Positions 53,429 to 63,329 of a DNA stretch of 64,000 nt are shown in pieces (positions within the stretch are counted from its first letter, which is position 1; each line of letters starts with the position of its first letter). Position numbers and translations under genes: made by a program. The stretch covers positions 1 through 64,000 of the forward strand of contig OMXZ01000022.1 in assembly GCA_900315165.1 (NCBI GenBank). The letters run 5' to 3'. The stretch is from an uncultured Actinomycetes bacterium (GTDB taxonomy: Bacteria > Actinomycetota > Coriobacteriia > Coriobacteriales > Atopobiaceae). Below the pieces are notes generated by a model. The model saw only the letters and a list, made by a program, of their open reading frames with translations, did no database searches and was not told where the DNA came from.

Positions 53429-54401
53429 ATGCAGACTCGTCTCGGTTCGACCATCGTGATAGCCAACCCCACCGCCCATAGCGGCAAGGGCGGTCATGCA
53501 GCAGAGCTGACCGGGCATTTCTTCGAGTCATACACCTCGGCCACGGATAATTTCAACCTGTGTCTGACGACGCGGGCGGGTGAGGCGACCGAGATTGCGG
53601 GGGCGGCTGGAGGCACCGACACCGTCGTCGCGCTCGGCGGCGATGGCGTCATCCACGAGGTCATCAACGGTCTCATGCGCATCTCCCCCGACGCGCGCCC
53701 CCGCCTCGGCGTCATCGCCATGGGCTCAGGCAACGACTTCGCCCGCACGCTTGGCGTTCCCTTCAACGACCCCGAGGAGTCCCTCCACTCCCTCCTACGA
53801 GCGCAGGAAACGAGTTACGACCTCGGCTTGGTCGACGCGGGCACCCCGGACGCCCGCTATTTCATGGAGACCCTCTCCTTCGGCCTCGACGCCGCCATCG
53901 CCCTCGACACGACAGACCGCCGCATCGCCCAGACCAAGCAACAAGGCGCGGGCCTCTTCGTGACCTCGGGCATAAGGATCATGAGTCAGGCACATCGGGG
54001 CTGGCCGTATCGTGCCGTACTTGTCGACACGGAAGGTACCAGACAGGTGCTCGTGGGGACCGAGGTCATCTTCGCCATCCAGAACGGCCCGACCTACGGC
54101 GGCGGCTTCCGCATCGCCCCCGACGCCTCCCCCCACGGACGGTCTTCTCGACCTCTGCCGCAATACCGACATTCCCGCTGCCCACAAGGTCCTCGGCCTC
54201 TTCGGCCTCGCCCACGAGGGCAGGCACGCAGGCTCGCGACACGTCGCCTTCCACCGTCTCACGCATCTTGAGATCGAGTTCACGGGAGAAGAGCCTCCCA
54301 CGCAGGTCGATGGCGAGCGCCTCACGGGCGCGTCTCATACCGTAGACGTCGTCCCCGGCACCCTTCGCGTCCTCGCCGGCCGTCCGCTTACACGTCCATG
54401 A
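53429..54401 (+). pseudogene. Diacylglycerol/lipid kinase, frameshifted at a C6 tract
   Basis: The first frame (53429 to the stop at 54271) gives a DagK-type catalytic domain: phosphate-binding ALGGDGVIHEVINGL (GGDG at 70-73) and GSGNDFARTLGVP. At the run of six C at 54129-54134 it leaves frame; the family C-terminus (TDGLLDLCRNTDIPA through HTVDVVPGTLRVL) continues in another frame to 54401. With five C the two join as ...APDASPTDGLLD. It could be a phase-variable gene, a pseudogene or a base-calling error. The intact protein would phosphorylate diacylglycerol or a related lipid. Confidence 0.85.
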
Positions 54402-54441
54402 CATAATGGGCAAAAAAGACCGAGACGGAGCGAGGGGCGGC

Positions 54442-55650
54442 ATGAATATCACACGGCATCGGTTCGTGACCCTGGCTCCCGGCGCCTGTTGCCTCGCCCT
54501 CGCCGCCTGCGCCAACTCCACGCCGGGCCCGCAGCGTATCGAGAGGGGCTCGAGCGACACCTTCAACGCCGCCTGCTTCTATTTCGATTTCGACGACGTC
54601 TACGTGGGTTCTGTCCGTACGAACCTCAACGAGAGCCTCACCGCAGCGGGCATCCCCTATAAGGAGTACGACGCCGGCAACGACCAGCCCACGCAGAACA
54701 AGCAGATCGACAAGGCCATTTCCGATGGTGCCGACATCCTGATCATCAACCTTGTGAGCAGCGGCAATACCGAGCAGGCCGACACCATCTGCCAGACGGC
54801 CGAGGCGGCGGGCATTCCCGTGGTCTTCTTCAACCGGCCCGTCGAGGCACCCGGCTACGAAGGCATGATCCTCAACTACTACAACAACGTCGCCTATGTG
54901 GGCACGGACGCCGAGCAGTCCGGCCGCCTGCAAGGTCAGATGATCGGCGACTATCTGGTCGAGCATTTCAGCGAGACCGATCTCAACCACGACGGCAAGA
55001 TCACCTACGCCCTCTTCAAAGGCCAAGCGGGCAATATCGGTGCCGACTACCGCACCAAGTATTCCGTCGAGGTCGCAAACGAGGTTCTCACCAACTCTGG
55101 CTATCCGGAGCTCGCCTATTTCGACGAGTCCAGCATCGACCATTTCCAGCTGGACCTGACAGGGTCCTGGTCGCTTGAGTCGGCCCGTGACTACATGAAG
55201 ACCGACCTCCTCTACTACAACGAGGACGAGGACAACATGATCGAGCTGGTCATCGCCAATAGCGACGCGATGGCCGAGGGAGCGATCGAGGCCCTGCAGT
55301 CCTTCGGCTACAACGACGGCGAGGAGGGCCACACGACCATCCCCGTCTTCGGCGTCGACGCGAGCGAGTCGGGCAAGCGGCTCATCGCGGAGGGGTACAT
55401 GACGGGCACCGTCACTCAAGACGCCCATGCTATGGCCGTCTGCATCGGCAGGCTGGTCCAGAACGCCTACAACGGCCGCGACCTCTTCTACGCGATGGAC
55501 GACTACCCCCGCGACGATGAGAACGGCATCGAGTCCAAGATCCTGCTCCCCTACTCAATCTACGAGCCGGAGGACGCCCCATCGGATTCGGCCGCCACGG
55601 GTGTCTCTATGGATGATTCAAGTGCGGAAGCTGGTTCCGTAGCCAGCTGA
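54442..55650 (+). CDS. MglB-like galactose/glucose-binding lipoprotein
   Basis: The 402-aa product has a lipobox (LALAAC) and a class I periplasmic-binding fold. The galactose-binding-protein calcium loop is recognisable as DLNHDGKITYALFKGQ (EF-hand-like D, N, D, K), and FNRPVEAPGY and IANSDAMAEGAIEAL match MglB. No permease or ATPase gene is nearby, so it is an orphan binding protein. Its last 91 bp overlap the convergent yihY-type gene; the Ser/Ala/Glu-rich tail lies in that overlap. The start follows AGGGGCGGC. Confidence 0.87.
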   Translation: MNITRHRFVTLAPGACCLALAACANSTPGPQRIERGSSDTFNAACFYFDFDDVYVGSVRTNLNESLTAAGIPYKEYDAGNDQPTQNKQIDKAISDGADILIINLVSSGNTEQADTICQTAEAAGIPVVFFNRPVEAPGYEGMILNYYNNVAYVGTDAEQSGRLQGQMIGDYLVEHFSETDLNHDGKITYALFKGQAGNIGADYRTKYSVEVANEVLTNSGYPELAYFDESSIDHFQLDLTGSWSLESARDYMKTDLLYYNEDEDNMIELVIANSDAMAEGAIEALQSFGYNDGEEGHTTIPVFGVDASESGKRLIAEGYMTGTVTQDAHAMAVCIGRLVQNAYNGRDLFYAMDDYPRDDENGIESKILLPYSIYEPEDAPSDSAATGVSMDDSSAEAGSVAS

Positions 55651-56519
55651 CCCGCTTCTGCTTCCTTCGCACGCGCAACGCGTTCGCGCCGCAGGACCTC
55701 GTTGACCACGGCGCCCAGCATGATGAACCAGCAGCTGAAGTACAGCCAGAACATGATGAGCGTGAGCGTGGTCAGGCTGCCATAGGTAGAAAACCCATTG
55801 AACTGCCCCACATAGATGGAGACGCCGAGCGATAATACATAGACGGCCGCGATGGCAAGCGCCGCCCCCGGCAGCTGAGCCACGAAGCGCAGGTGCCGGC
55901 GAGGCAGGACCTTGTAGAGGAAGGCGATGAGAAGCGTGCCCACGACCATCGTATAGACCGTGCGGATAATCGTCGAGTACGCGGAGAGCCCGACCCCGTG
56001 TGGACGATACATCATCAAAAACTTGCGGATGGGCTGCCAAACCACCGTGCTGGCAGCCCCCACGATGATCAGGATCGCAAGCAGGCCCGTGCAGACGAGC
56101 GACCAGGCACGCACGACCACCCAGTTGCGCATGTCGCGTTTGGCGCAGATGGTGTCGAGCCCTGCGGTCAAGGCGTGCATGACCTTCGAGGTGGTCCAAA
56201 GCATCATGACTATCGTCAGCGGCACGAGGCCGAAATGGGTGGAGTAAATCTCCTGCAAGATGGCGTGCATGGTCGAGAGCAGGTATTCCGGAAAGAGGCC
56301 ATCAATCACAAAGAGCATGCTCTCCTGGCTCACAGGCGCGATGCGGATGAGCTGGAGCACGAGGATGGCAAAGGGAAAGACGGACATGAGTATGTAGAAG
56401 GCGACCTGTGAGGCATAGGCGCTCGCACGGTCGCGTGCCGCCTTATTAAAGACCTCAAGCCAGAAGGCGGTGAACCGATGCCTATTAAGCCAGGCAAAGA
56501 ATTTGTCTATAAGTTTCAT
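55560..56519 (-). CDS. YihY/BrkB-family membrane protein
   Basis: The 319-aa protein has about six predicted membrane helices in the YihY/UPF0761 pattern (AYASQVAFYILMSVFPF near the N-terminus, ITIVMMLWTTSK-like segment, FNGFSTYGSLTTLTLIMFWLYFSC). Function in the family is unsettled. The ATG at 56519 (MKLIDKFFAW) follows AAGGA and is preferred over the longer frame. The acidic C-terminal tail is antisense to the end of the MglB-like gene. Confidence 0.88.
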   Translation of the reverse strand: MKLIDKFFAWLNRHRFTAFWLEVFNKAARDRASAYASQVAFYILMSVFPFAILVLQLIRIAPVSQESMLFVIDGLFPEYLLSTMHAILQEIYSTHFGLVPLTIVMMLWTTSKVMHALTAGLDTICAKRDMRNWVVVRAWSLVCTGLLAILIIVGAASTVVWQPIRKFLMMYRPHGVGLSAYSTIIRTVYTMVVGTLLIAFLYKVLPRRHLRFVAQLPGAALAIAAVYVLSLGVSIYVGQFNGFSTYGSLTTLTLIMFWLYFSCWFIMLGAVVNEVLRRERVARAKEAEAGQLATEPASALESSIETPVAAESDGASSGS

Positions 56520-56530
56520 GTCTGTCCTTA

Positions 56531-56561
56531 AAGGGCCCGCCGCGTGAGGCGACGGGCCCTT
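56531..56561 (-). terminator. Terminator of ptsI
   Basis: AAGGGCCCG (56531-56539) pairs with CGGGCCCTT (56553-56561); TTTAAGG follows on the minus strand, 52 nt past the ptsI stop. Confidence 0.7.
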
Positions 56562-56613
56562 GTTTGCAAACGCTTCGATGCGGACGAGAGACAATCGCCG
56601 TCGTGACTATTGG

Positions 56614-58320
56614 CTACTTCTTGGCGGCAGCCTGGAGCGCGGCCTTTACCTCGGCGGCGGTGTCGAGCTTCATGACCTTCTCGGTGAGGGCGTCGGCCTC
56701 CTCCTTGGTCCACTGCGAGATGATGAAGCGGGTGCGCAGGATGGACGGCGAGGAGACGGAGAACTCGTCCAGGCCGAAGGAGATCAGCACCGGGATGATT
56801 AGCGGGTCGGCCGCAGCCTCGCCGCACATGCCCACCATGATGCCGGCCTTGTTGGCCTCGCCGATGATGCGCTTGAGCGAGCGCAGGACGGAGGGCTGGT
56901 AGACCTCGTAGAGGTAGCTGACGCGATCGTTGCCGCGGTCGGCGCACATCGTGTAACCGATAAGGTCATTGGTGCCGATGGAGAAGAAGTCGCACTCGGC
57001 GGCGAGCAGGTCAGCGATCAGAGACGCGGACGGCGTCTCAATCATGGTACCGATCTCGATGTCGGGATTGTACTTGACGCCGCGCTCGTCAAGCTCGGCC
57101 ATGCACTCCTTGACAAGGCCCTTGACCTTGCGAATCTCGACCAGGTCAGTGACCAGCGGGACCATGATCTTGATATCGCCGAAGGCCGAGGCACGCAGCA
57201 GGGCACGCAGCTGGACCTTGTACTGGTCGGGGTTGGCCAGGCAGTAGCGCACGGCACGGAAGCCCATGAAGGGGTTGTCTTCCTTCTGGAGGTCGAGATA
57301 GGGGATCTCCTTGTCGCCGCCCACGTCGAGCGTGCGGATGATGACCGGCTTGCCCTTCATGCGCAGGGCGACCTTCTGATAGGCTGCGAACTGCTCGTCC
57401 TCGGAGGGCAGCTCGGAGGCGTCCATGAAGAGGAACTCGGAACGGAAGAGGCCGATACCCTCGGCGTCGTGCTCGGCGGCGGCGTTGGCGTCGTCGGGGT
57501 TGCCGATGTTGGCGACGAGCAGCTTGGAGGTGCCGTCGGCAGTCTCGGTGGCCTTGCCACGGTAGACCTCGAGCTTGGCCTTGTCGGCAGCCAGGATCTC
57601 GGCCTTGAACTTGTAGGAGTCAAGCTCCTCGTTGGTGGGCTCGTTGATGACCTGGCCGTTGGTGCCGTCGACAATCAGGAGGTCGCCGTTCTTGATGTTG
57701 GTCGTGCAGTCGGCCACGGACAGGACCGCGGGGATCTCCATGGCGCGGGCGATGATCGCGGAGTGGGAGGTACGGCCGCCCGTCTCGGTGACGATGCCCA
57801 CGATGTGGGTGCGGTCGATGTCGGCGGTCATGGACGGGGTGAGCTCGTGCACGACGACGATCGAGTTCTCGGGAAGCGACGACAGGTCGACGAGCTCCTG
57901 GCCGAGCAGGTCGGCGAGCAAGCCGGTCTTGACGTCGGCGACGTCGGCAGCACGGGCCTTGAAGAGCTCGTCGTCCATGTTGATGAACATGTTGTAGTAC
58001 ATGTCGTAAGCCTCGGAAACGGCCTGCTCGGCGCACATGCCGTCCTCGATGCTCTCGTTCACGGAATCGAGGATGCCCTCATCCTCGGCGAACTCGATGT
58101 GGGCGCCCATGATGCCCGCCTCTTTTTCGAGGCCGGAGGTCTTCATGCGCTCGATCTGACCGTTAGTCTTCTCGATGAAGCGGTCACGCGCAGCCATGAA
58201 ACGGGCCTTCTCAGCCTCCTTGTCCTCCGGTGCGGTCGGCGTGAAGGAAAGGTCGGGCTCGACGGCGACGCGGGCGACGCCGATACCGATGCCATCAGAT
58301 GCATTAACGCCTTCGAACAT
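56614..58320 (-). CDS. ptsI: PTS phosphoenolpyruvate-protein phosphotransferase (Enzyme I)
   Basis: Enzyme I, 568 aa, passes phosphate from PEP to HPr for PTS sugar uptake. The phospho-histidine is H186 in GGRTSHSAIIARA. The PEP-binding region has LFRSEFLFM, the catalytic Cys lies in VGMCGEAAADP. No ptsH is in the window. It lies 125 bp after fruK, with a terminator between, so the two are separately ended. The start follows GAGGAGGAG. Confidence 0.96.
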   Translation of the reverse strand: MFEGVNASDGIGIGVARVAVEPDLSFTPTAPEDKEAEKARFMAARDRFIEKTNGQIERMKTSGLEKEAGIMGAHIEFAEDEGILDSVNESIEDGMCAEQAVSEAYDMYYNMFINMDDELFKARAADVADVKTGLLADLLGQELVDLSSLPENSIVVVHELTPSMTADIDRTHIVGIVTETGGRTSHSAIIARAMEIPAVLSVADCTTNIKNGDLLIVDGTNGQVINEPTNEELDSYKFKAEILAADKAKLEVYRGKATETADGTSKLLVANIGNPDDANAAAEHDAEGIGLFRSEFLFMDASELPSEDEQFAAYQKVALRMKGKPVIIRTLDVGGDKEIPYLDLQKEDNPFMGFRAVRYCLANPDQYKVQLRALLRASAFGDIKIMVPLVTDLVEIRKVKGLVKECMAELDERGVKYNPDIEIGTMIETPSASLIADLLAAECDFFSIGTNDLIGYTMCADRGNDRVSYLYEVYQPSVLRSLKRIIGEANKAGIMVGMCGEAAADPLIIPVLISFGLDEFSVSSPSILRTRFIISQWTKEEADALTEKVMKLDTAAEVKAALQAAAKK

Positions 58321-58406
58321 GAAGCTCCTCCTCGTTTGAAACCTGATTCCTACTCACGCAGGCGGCGCTTGCCGCTCCCCTGCATGTAACTCCCCCTGTA
58401 TAACAA

Positions 58407-58430
58407 GAAGGGCCCTGATGCGGGCCCTTC
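58407..58430 (-). terminator. Terminator of fruK
   Basis: GAAGGGCCC (58407-58415) pairs with GGGCCCTTC (58422-58430); TTGTTATAC follows on the minus strand, 16 nt past the fruK stop. Confidence 0.75.
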
Positions 58431-58445
58431 GAAACTCCGGCATGG

Positions 58446-59375
58446 CTACGACTGCTGCTTTTCCATCATTTCGGTCAGGCGGCCATAGACGCGGTCGATC
58501 GTTGCACGCTTGGCGATGCCCTTGCTCGCAGCAGTGGCAGTGCCGCAAGCAGAGGCGAAGACGAGCGCGTCCTCATAGCCGGCGCCCTCGACGACCTTTG
58601 CGATGAAGCCCGCGACCATGGAGTCGCCGGCGCCCGTTGCGTTGACCAGGCGAATTTTCGCGGTGGGCACCGCGTGCTTCTCGCCGTTCTCATCGAGGAG
58701 CAGAGAGCCGTGGCCGCCGCAGGAGACAATCACGTTGCGCGCGCCCTTCTCCTGGAGCTTCTGCGCATACGGCAGGCACTCGGCGGGCGTCTCGGGATGG
58801 GCGTTGAAGATACGGCCCACCTCGTGGTTGTTGGGCTTGATGAGGAAGGGGTGGGCGTCGAGCGACTGGAGAAGCAGGGTGCCCGGAGCGTCGACGACAA
58901 AGCGGACGCCACGGCCCGCAAGCCGGCGCATGATAATCTCATACATGTTCTCGGGCAAGGACTTGGGAATCGAGCCCGTGAGGACCAGCGTGTCCCCCTC
59001 CTTGATACCGTCGATGCGCTCGAGGAGCTCGTCGACCTTCTTTTCCGAGATTTTGGGTCCCATGCCGTTGACCATGGTCATGGCGATACCGATCAGCTTG
59101 ACGTTGATGCGGGTGAAGCCCTTGTCCAGGCGGACGAAATTGCAGGTGAGGCCTGCGTCCTGCAGCATCTGCAGCATGTAGTCACCTGTGAAGCCCGCGA
59201 CGAGACCCAGCGCGACATTGGATACCTTGAGCTCGTTGAGGAGCGTCGAGACATTGATGCCGTTGCCGCCGCAATAGATTTCCTCGCTCGAGGAACGGTT
59301 CGTGAAGCCCATGTCCAGTGTCAGCGGGTGCATGACATAGTCGATGGCGGGGTTGAGGGTCATCGTATAAATCAC
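58446..59375 (-). CDS. fruK: 1-phosphofructokinase family hexose kinase
   Basis: This PfkB-family sugar kinase, 309 aa, phosphorylates fructose-1-phosphate or tagatose-6-phosphate. Motifs are the N-terminal GGNGINVSTLLNELK and the catalytic VNATGAGDSMVAGF. FruK is the closest fit, given ptsI next door, but other hexose phosphates are possible. The start is GTG after AAAGGAGCTC, giving the family N-terminus IYTMTLNPAIDY. Confidence 0.87.
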   Translation of the reverse strand: MIYTMTLNPAIDYVMHPLTLDMGFTNRSSSEEIYCGGNGINVSTLLNELKVSNVALGLVAGFTGDYMLQMLQDAGLTCNFVRLDKGFTRINVKLIGIAMTMVNGMGPKISEKKVDELLERIDGIKEGDTLVLTGSIPKSLPENMYEIIMRRLAGRGVRFVVDAPGTLLLQSLDAHPFLIKPNNHEVGRIFNAHPETPAECLPYAQKLQEKGARNVIVSCGGHGSLLLDENGEKHAVPTAKIRLVNATGAGDSMVAGFIAKVVEGAGYEDALVFASACGTATAASKGIAKRATIDRVYGRLTEMMEKQQS

Positions 59376-59524
59376 CGCGAGCTCCTTTCGTGAAGCCAGT
59401 CCGTCCTTATTTTGTCACATTGGCGCGACCTTTGATGCGAAATCGTGCATGGAATCGCCAACGGTAGGTTTTGCGTGCTCTATCATGGTCGTACGGCCCG
59501 CCACCGACCCGAAAGCGACCACAA

Positions 59525-61630
59525 ATGAGTGACACGCCACCCGACCCTTACCAAGACGATCAAGACCTTACCGCCCCCGAGCGGCACTACGCGACGCGCC
59601 GTGACGAGGTTGCGCGCCGCCGGGCTGTGGTAAAGAAGATGGCGAAGCGCTATGAGAACCGCGCGACGATCCCCCATGGCGACCGACCGCAGGAGCCGGG
59701 CCGTCAGGAGGACCCGGCAAACGGAATTCCCCGTCAGGATGACCCCGTCGCGTACTTCGCCTCGGACGACGACGAGCCGCTCGAGCCCGTGGGCAAACAC
59801 GCCAGGACCAGGCCTCCTGCTTCCAACCAGAAGCAAATCAAGAAAAGTGCCCTCAAGTCCAAGGCAATCCCCCGTGTCAATCCCCCGCTTGTTGGCGCTG
59901 CCGTATTCGCACTGATAGCCGTCGTCCTGATCGGGACATCAGTCGCCCGTGCCAGGGCATACGACCGGCTCGTCCAAACGGCGGGTTCCGATGCCACGGC
60001 GGCCGTCCAAGGCTTCGCCACCTTCGCCGGCCAGGTGGAGGGCGACGATCTCGACGGCGCAGAGAAGACCGCGGGCGAAATCGACGGCCACATCGCGGCG
60101 CTCGAGCAGACGGTCGCAAGCGACGACTGGCAAAAGGGTTCGGGCGACGTTGCGTCCGCCGGAGCAGGCACGGCCAAGCGTCTGCGCGCAGCCTATGACG
60201 CGCTCGTGACTCCAGTGCTCGCGGCAGGAAAGGGGCAGGGGTCTTTCGATGTCATCGGGGACGACAATGCGGTCGACACCGACCTTGTCCTCGCACTGGA
60301 TGATGCGCTCGCCGCCGCCGACCCAACGGTCGACGACCTCGAGGACACCCTCGCGAGTCTCGAGGAGAGCGGTGCCTTCGCCGATGCAGCGAAACAAGCG
60401 AAATCCTCCCTTGCGGAAATAAAAAGCGCCACTTCGCTCGCGGCGACCCTGCAACCCTGCCTCTCCGGCCTCCTCGGCGCGGACGGCTCCCGCACCTTCC
60501 TCGTCGTCGTGCAGGACAACGCCCAGTGGCGCTCGACCGGCGGCTATCCGCGCAGCCTCGCCGCCCTGACGGTCGCTGACGGCAGCCTCTCCCTCAGCAC
60601 GCTCGAGGTGACGCGCACCGCCTACCCCTTCCTGTATTACGGCAAGCGGGTCGAGGCCACGCAGGAGGAGCTTGCGCTCTTTGGCAGCGAGTTCAATAAG
60701 CACATGGACACGATTCTGACCGTTCCCGACGTGCCGCGCGCCGCCCAGATCATGACCCAGACCTACCAGAAGACCACGGGGACCGAGGTATCGGGCGTCA
60801 TCTTCGTGGACCCCGTAGCCTTCGCGGGCATGCTCGACCTCGCGGGCGAGACCACGCTGGAAAGCGGCGATGTCGTCGACGCCTCCAACGTCGCCTCCTA
60901 TATGGAAAACGAGCTGCCGCGCGCCTGCGGCTCCTGGGAGTTCGACGCCCTCTTCACGTCGGCGGCCACTGGCGTGCTCGACACCTTCATGGACGACCTC
61001 GGCTCCTACGACCTCAAGCAGCTTGCTGATTTCGCCTGCTCCCAGGCGGCCTCCGGTCACCTCATCATGTGGTCGCCGGACGAGGCGGAAGAAGTCCTCT
61101 TTGCCCACTTCGGCGCAGACGGCGCGCTCGGCCTCGACTCCTCCGAGCCCGAACTCGGCGTCTTCCTCAACGATGCCACGGGCGGCGGTATCGACTGGTA
61201 CCTGACCGCCACGACGGATGTCGGCGACCCAAAAACGGCAGACAACGGGAGCCAGACCTATACGGTCACGACGACCATTGCCAACTCGCTCACCGCCGAG
61301 CAGGCGCAGGAAATCCGCAGCGCCAACTACGGCACGGGCGTGCTCGGCACCTCATACGGCAAATACGACCAGACCGACGCGGTCGTCGACCTGTACCTCT
61401 TCGCCCCGGCCGGCGGTGCGATCGAGGACCTCGACGTGACCACTACGGCGGACCAACTCGCCTGGCAGCAGCAGGATGAGCTGCCTTGGGAGGGACTCAC
61501 GGCCACCACGGGCACACTTCACGTCGGCGGCGGTGAGACGGTGACCCTCACCTATCGTGTAACCTGCGCAGCCGATGCCGCGACGCTAAGGGTCCGTCAG
61601 ACCCCCAACAGCCCCAGGGTCGGACAATAG
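59525..61630 (+). CDS. DUF4012 domain-containing membrane-anchored protein
   Basis: The 701-aa product has a charged, disordered cytosolic N-terminus (about 1-105), one membrane helix (about 118-138) and a large outside domain. Diagnostic DUF4012 segments are LGADGSRTFLVVVQDNAQ, RSTGGYPRSLAAL and TTGTEVSGVIFVDPVAFAGM. The family is common in actinobacteria, usually near envelope polysaccharide genes, and its function is unknown. The ATG at 59525 is chosen (MSDTPPDPY). Confidence 0.85.
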   Translation: MSDTPPDPYQDDQDLTAPERHYATRRDEVARRRAVVKKMAKRYENRATIPHGDRPQEPGRQEDPANGIPRQDDPVAYFASDDDEPLEPVGKHARTRPPASNQKQIKKSALKSKAIPRVNPPLVGAAVFALIAVVLIGTSVARARAYDRLVQTAGSDATAAVQGFATFAGQVEGDDLDGAEKTAGEIDGHIAALEQTVASDDWQKGSGDVASAGAGTAKRLRAAYDALVTPVLAAGKGQGSFDVIGDDNAVDTDLVLALDDALAAADPTVDDLEDTLASLEESGAFADAAKQAKSSLAEIKSATSLAATLQPCLSGLLGADGSRTFLVVVQDNAQWRSTGGYPRSLAALTVADGSLSLSTLEVTRTAYPFLYYGKRVEATQEELALFGSEFNKHMDTILTVPDVPRAAQIMTQTYQKTTGTEVSGVIFVDPVAFAGMLDLAGETTLESGDVVDASNVASYMENELPRACGSWEFDALFTSAATGVLDTFMDDLGSYDLKQLADFACSQAASGHLIMWSPDEAEEVLFAHFGADGALGLDSSEPELGVFLNDATGGGIDWYLTATTDVGDPKTADNGSQTYTVTTTIANSLTAEQAQEIRSANYGTGVLGTSYGKYDQTDAVVDLYLFAPAGGAIEDLDVTTTADQLAWQQQDELPWEGLTATTGTLHVGGGETVTLTYRVTCAADAATLRVRQTPNSPRVGQ

Positions 61631-61735
61631 GGGACGTTTCCCTAATGGCAAGCTCCCCCGAATACCATGGAAAGGCATGGCCGCCGAGCCGCATGCCCAC
61701 CCAGACGCCGACGAGGCAGGCCGCAGGGCGGCCCG

Positions 61736-62236
61736 CTAGGCCAGCAGGGTGCAGGCCCACGCCGCCAGGGCCGAGGCCGCAGGGAAGACGACCAGGAGCT
61801 TGAGCAGCTGGCTCCTCAGGTTGTAGCCGTACTTCTTCAGGGGATAGACGGCCCCGACCTCCGGATAGTAGAACTGGAAGAAGCCGGCCCTCATCAGGAG
61901 GTAGTAGTCGAAGAAGGTCATGTCGTAGAGCTTGTAGATGGTGAGAATGGTCAGGAACCTGGCGAAGAACCGCGAGAAGCCGTATCCGCACCTCACTCCG
62001 TCCCAGGCGGCGATGACGATGACGCCGGCGATCGCGAGCAGGCTGAAGCCCATCAGCAGCCAGCCCAAGACCCTGGCGTCGCGGAAGGGCTCCTGCTCCC
62101 TCGGCAGGATCACGTCCCTTGCCGCCTTCGGTGCCGAGGAGAAGAACTCCTCCTTCTGCACGAAAGCGACCGCCGAGACCAGCATCCAGGTGATTGCGGC
62201 GCAAAGCATGATGGCAAGGAACAGGGTCAGCAGCAT
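61736..62236 (-). CDS. Hypothetical four-helix membrane protein
   Basis: The 166-aa protein has about four hydrophobic helices (about 1-27, 57-82, 95-115, 140-165) and basic cytosolic loops. I recognise no family. The start follows GGAGTG and lies just after a dyad operator (62253-62272), so it looks regulated. It is convergent with the DUF4012 gene. Confidence 0.65.
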   Translation of the reverse strand: MLLTLFLAIMLCAAITWMLVSAVAFVQKEEFFSSAPKAARDVILPREQEPFRDARVLGWLLMGFSLLAIAGVIVIAAWDGVRCGYGFSRFFARFLTILTIYKLYDMTFFDYYLLMRAGFFQFYYPEVGAVYPLKKYGYNLRSQLLKLLVVFPAASALAAWACTLLA

Positions 62237-62252
62237 ATCTCACACTCCTTTG

Positions 62253-62272
62253 TAGTTAGTCTTATCTAACTA
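62253..62272. promoter_or_regulatory. Dyad operator before the membrane protein at 61736
   Basis: TAGTTAG, 6 nt, CTAACTA is a perfect 7-bp inverted repeat 17 nt before the minus-strand start. It loosely recalls DtxR/IdeR-type boxes. The rest of the gap to 62484 (with an isolated TTGACA at 62383) shows no clear feature. Confidence 0.5.
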
Positions 62273-62484
62273 ATACCATCATATGCTACTTCGGGCGAGA
62301 AATAGCCTGAAGCTGGCCGCGCAAAAAGACGGGGACTGCTGCGGAATAGCCGTCCAGGGTTATGTCAGCGGCTGGTAATGGATTGACACGGAGCCAGGAA
62401 GTGTTCCCGCGCTGATCAATACTGGTTTCATGATTTGATGTGCTTGAGGATCTGACCAGCAAGCCTGTATCTGAGGAACCCGAG

Positions 62485-63108
62485 ATGAACAAGCATACGG
62501 AACAGGAATATTCCCAGGATCAGGCGGCCCCCGCACAATACATCGGCTGTCCAAGATGCGGCACGGTCAACCCGATGACCAATCTCTACTGCGGAAACTG
62601 CGGCGCCGAACTCCCGCCCGCGGCAGCGCAGCCGGCCCGCAAGGCTAAGGCGAAAGGCACGAACCGACTGGCGGTCATCTTTTTCCTCATCCCGGTCGTC
62701 GCCAGCCTCTCCGCCGTCGGGCAGGGATACATCCAGTACAGGGCCACCCAGGACGAGCTCCGGAACGCATACGAGTCGACCGGCGTCATAACCGACGTCG
62801 GCGGCACGGACATGGACATCGTATACACGAAGGACACGGACAACGAGACCTACAGGAACCCCGAATTCAGCCAGATCGACTACGTCGCCATCGATGGGGA
62901 CGGCGGCGGGCAGCCCGTCGCGATCAAAGAGGTGACGGACGACGCCGACGACCTGCATCGGGTCGGGGACAAAGTCCCTGTATATTACAACGGATCGGTC
63001 TGGCGGCTCGGAACCATTGCGGAGCAGTACAAAGGGGCGATCCTGGAAATGGTCATCGGCGCAGTGGTTGCGGCGTTCAACACCTTCCTACTGATCCTCG
63101 TCAAATGA
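62485..63108 (+). CDS. Zinc-ribbon membrane protein, DUF3592-like
   Basis: The 207-aa protein has an N-terminal zinc ribbon (CPRCG and CGNCG), a membrane helix at about 62-84, a beta-rich outside domain resembling DUF3592 (ATGVITDV-like segment, VGDKVPVYYNGSVWR) and a C-terminal helix. The ATG at 62485 sits 6 nt after GAGGAA. Function is unknown. It adds to the zinc-ribbon membrane proteins at 12.2-14.6 kb. The 220 bp after it (63109-63329) hold nothing I can recognise. Confidence 0.75.
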   Translation: MNKHTEQEYSQDQAAPAQYIGCPRCGTVNPMTNLYCGNCGAELPPAAAQPARKAKAKGTNRLAVIFFLIPVVASLSAVGQGYIQYRATQDELRNAYESTGVITDVGGTDMDIVYTKDTDNETYRNPEFSQIDYVAIDGDGGGQPVAIKEVTDDADDLHRVGDKVPVYYNGSVWRLGTIAEQYKGAILEMVIGAVVAAFNTFLLILVK

Positions 63109-63329
63109 GAAAGAGCCGGCACGACGAGTGCGGGCATGGCGCCCCGCCGGGCCGGCAATCCATTCAGGTTATTTTCCCTGGCTAGCCGTCGGTTCGGACT
63201 ATGCTCAGGTCCTGGTGGAGCTGGGCCGCTCCGTACTGCGTGCGGGTCGCGCCCTGGGCGGCGCGCATGTCGTATCATGTCCCCCCCTCCGTCCGGGACG
63301 GGCCATTTGACCCGGTTGCGCGCCAGCCG

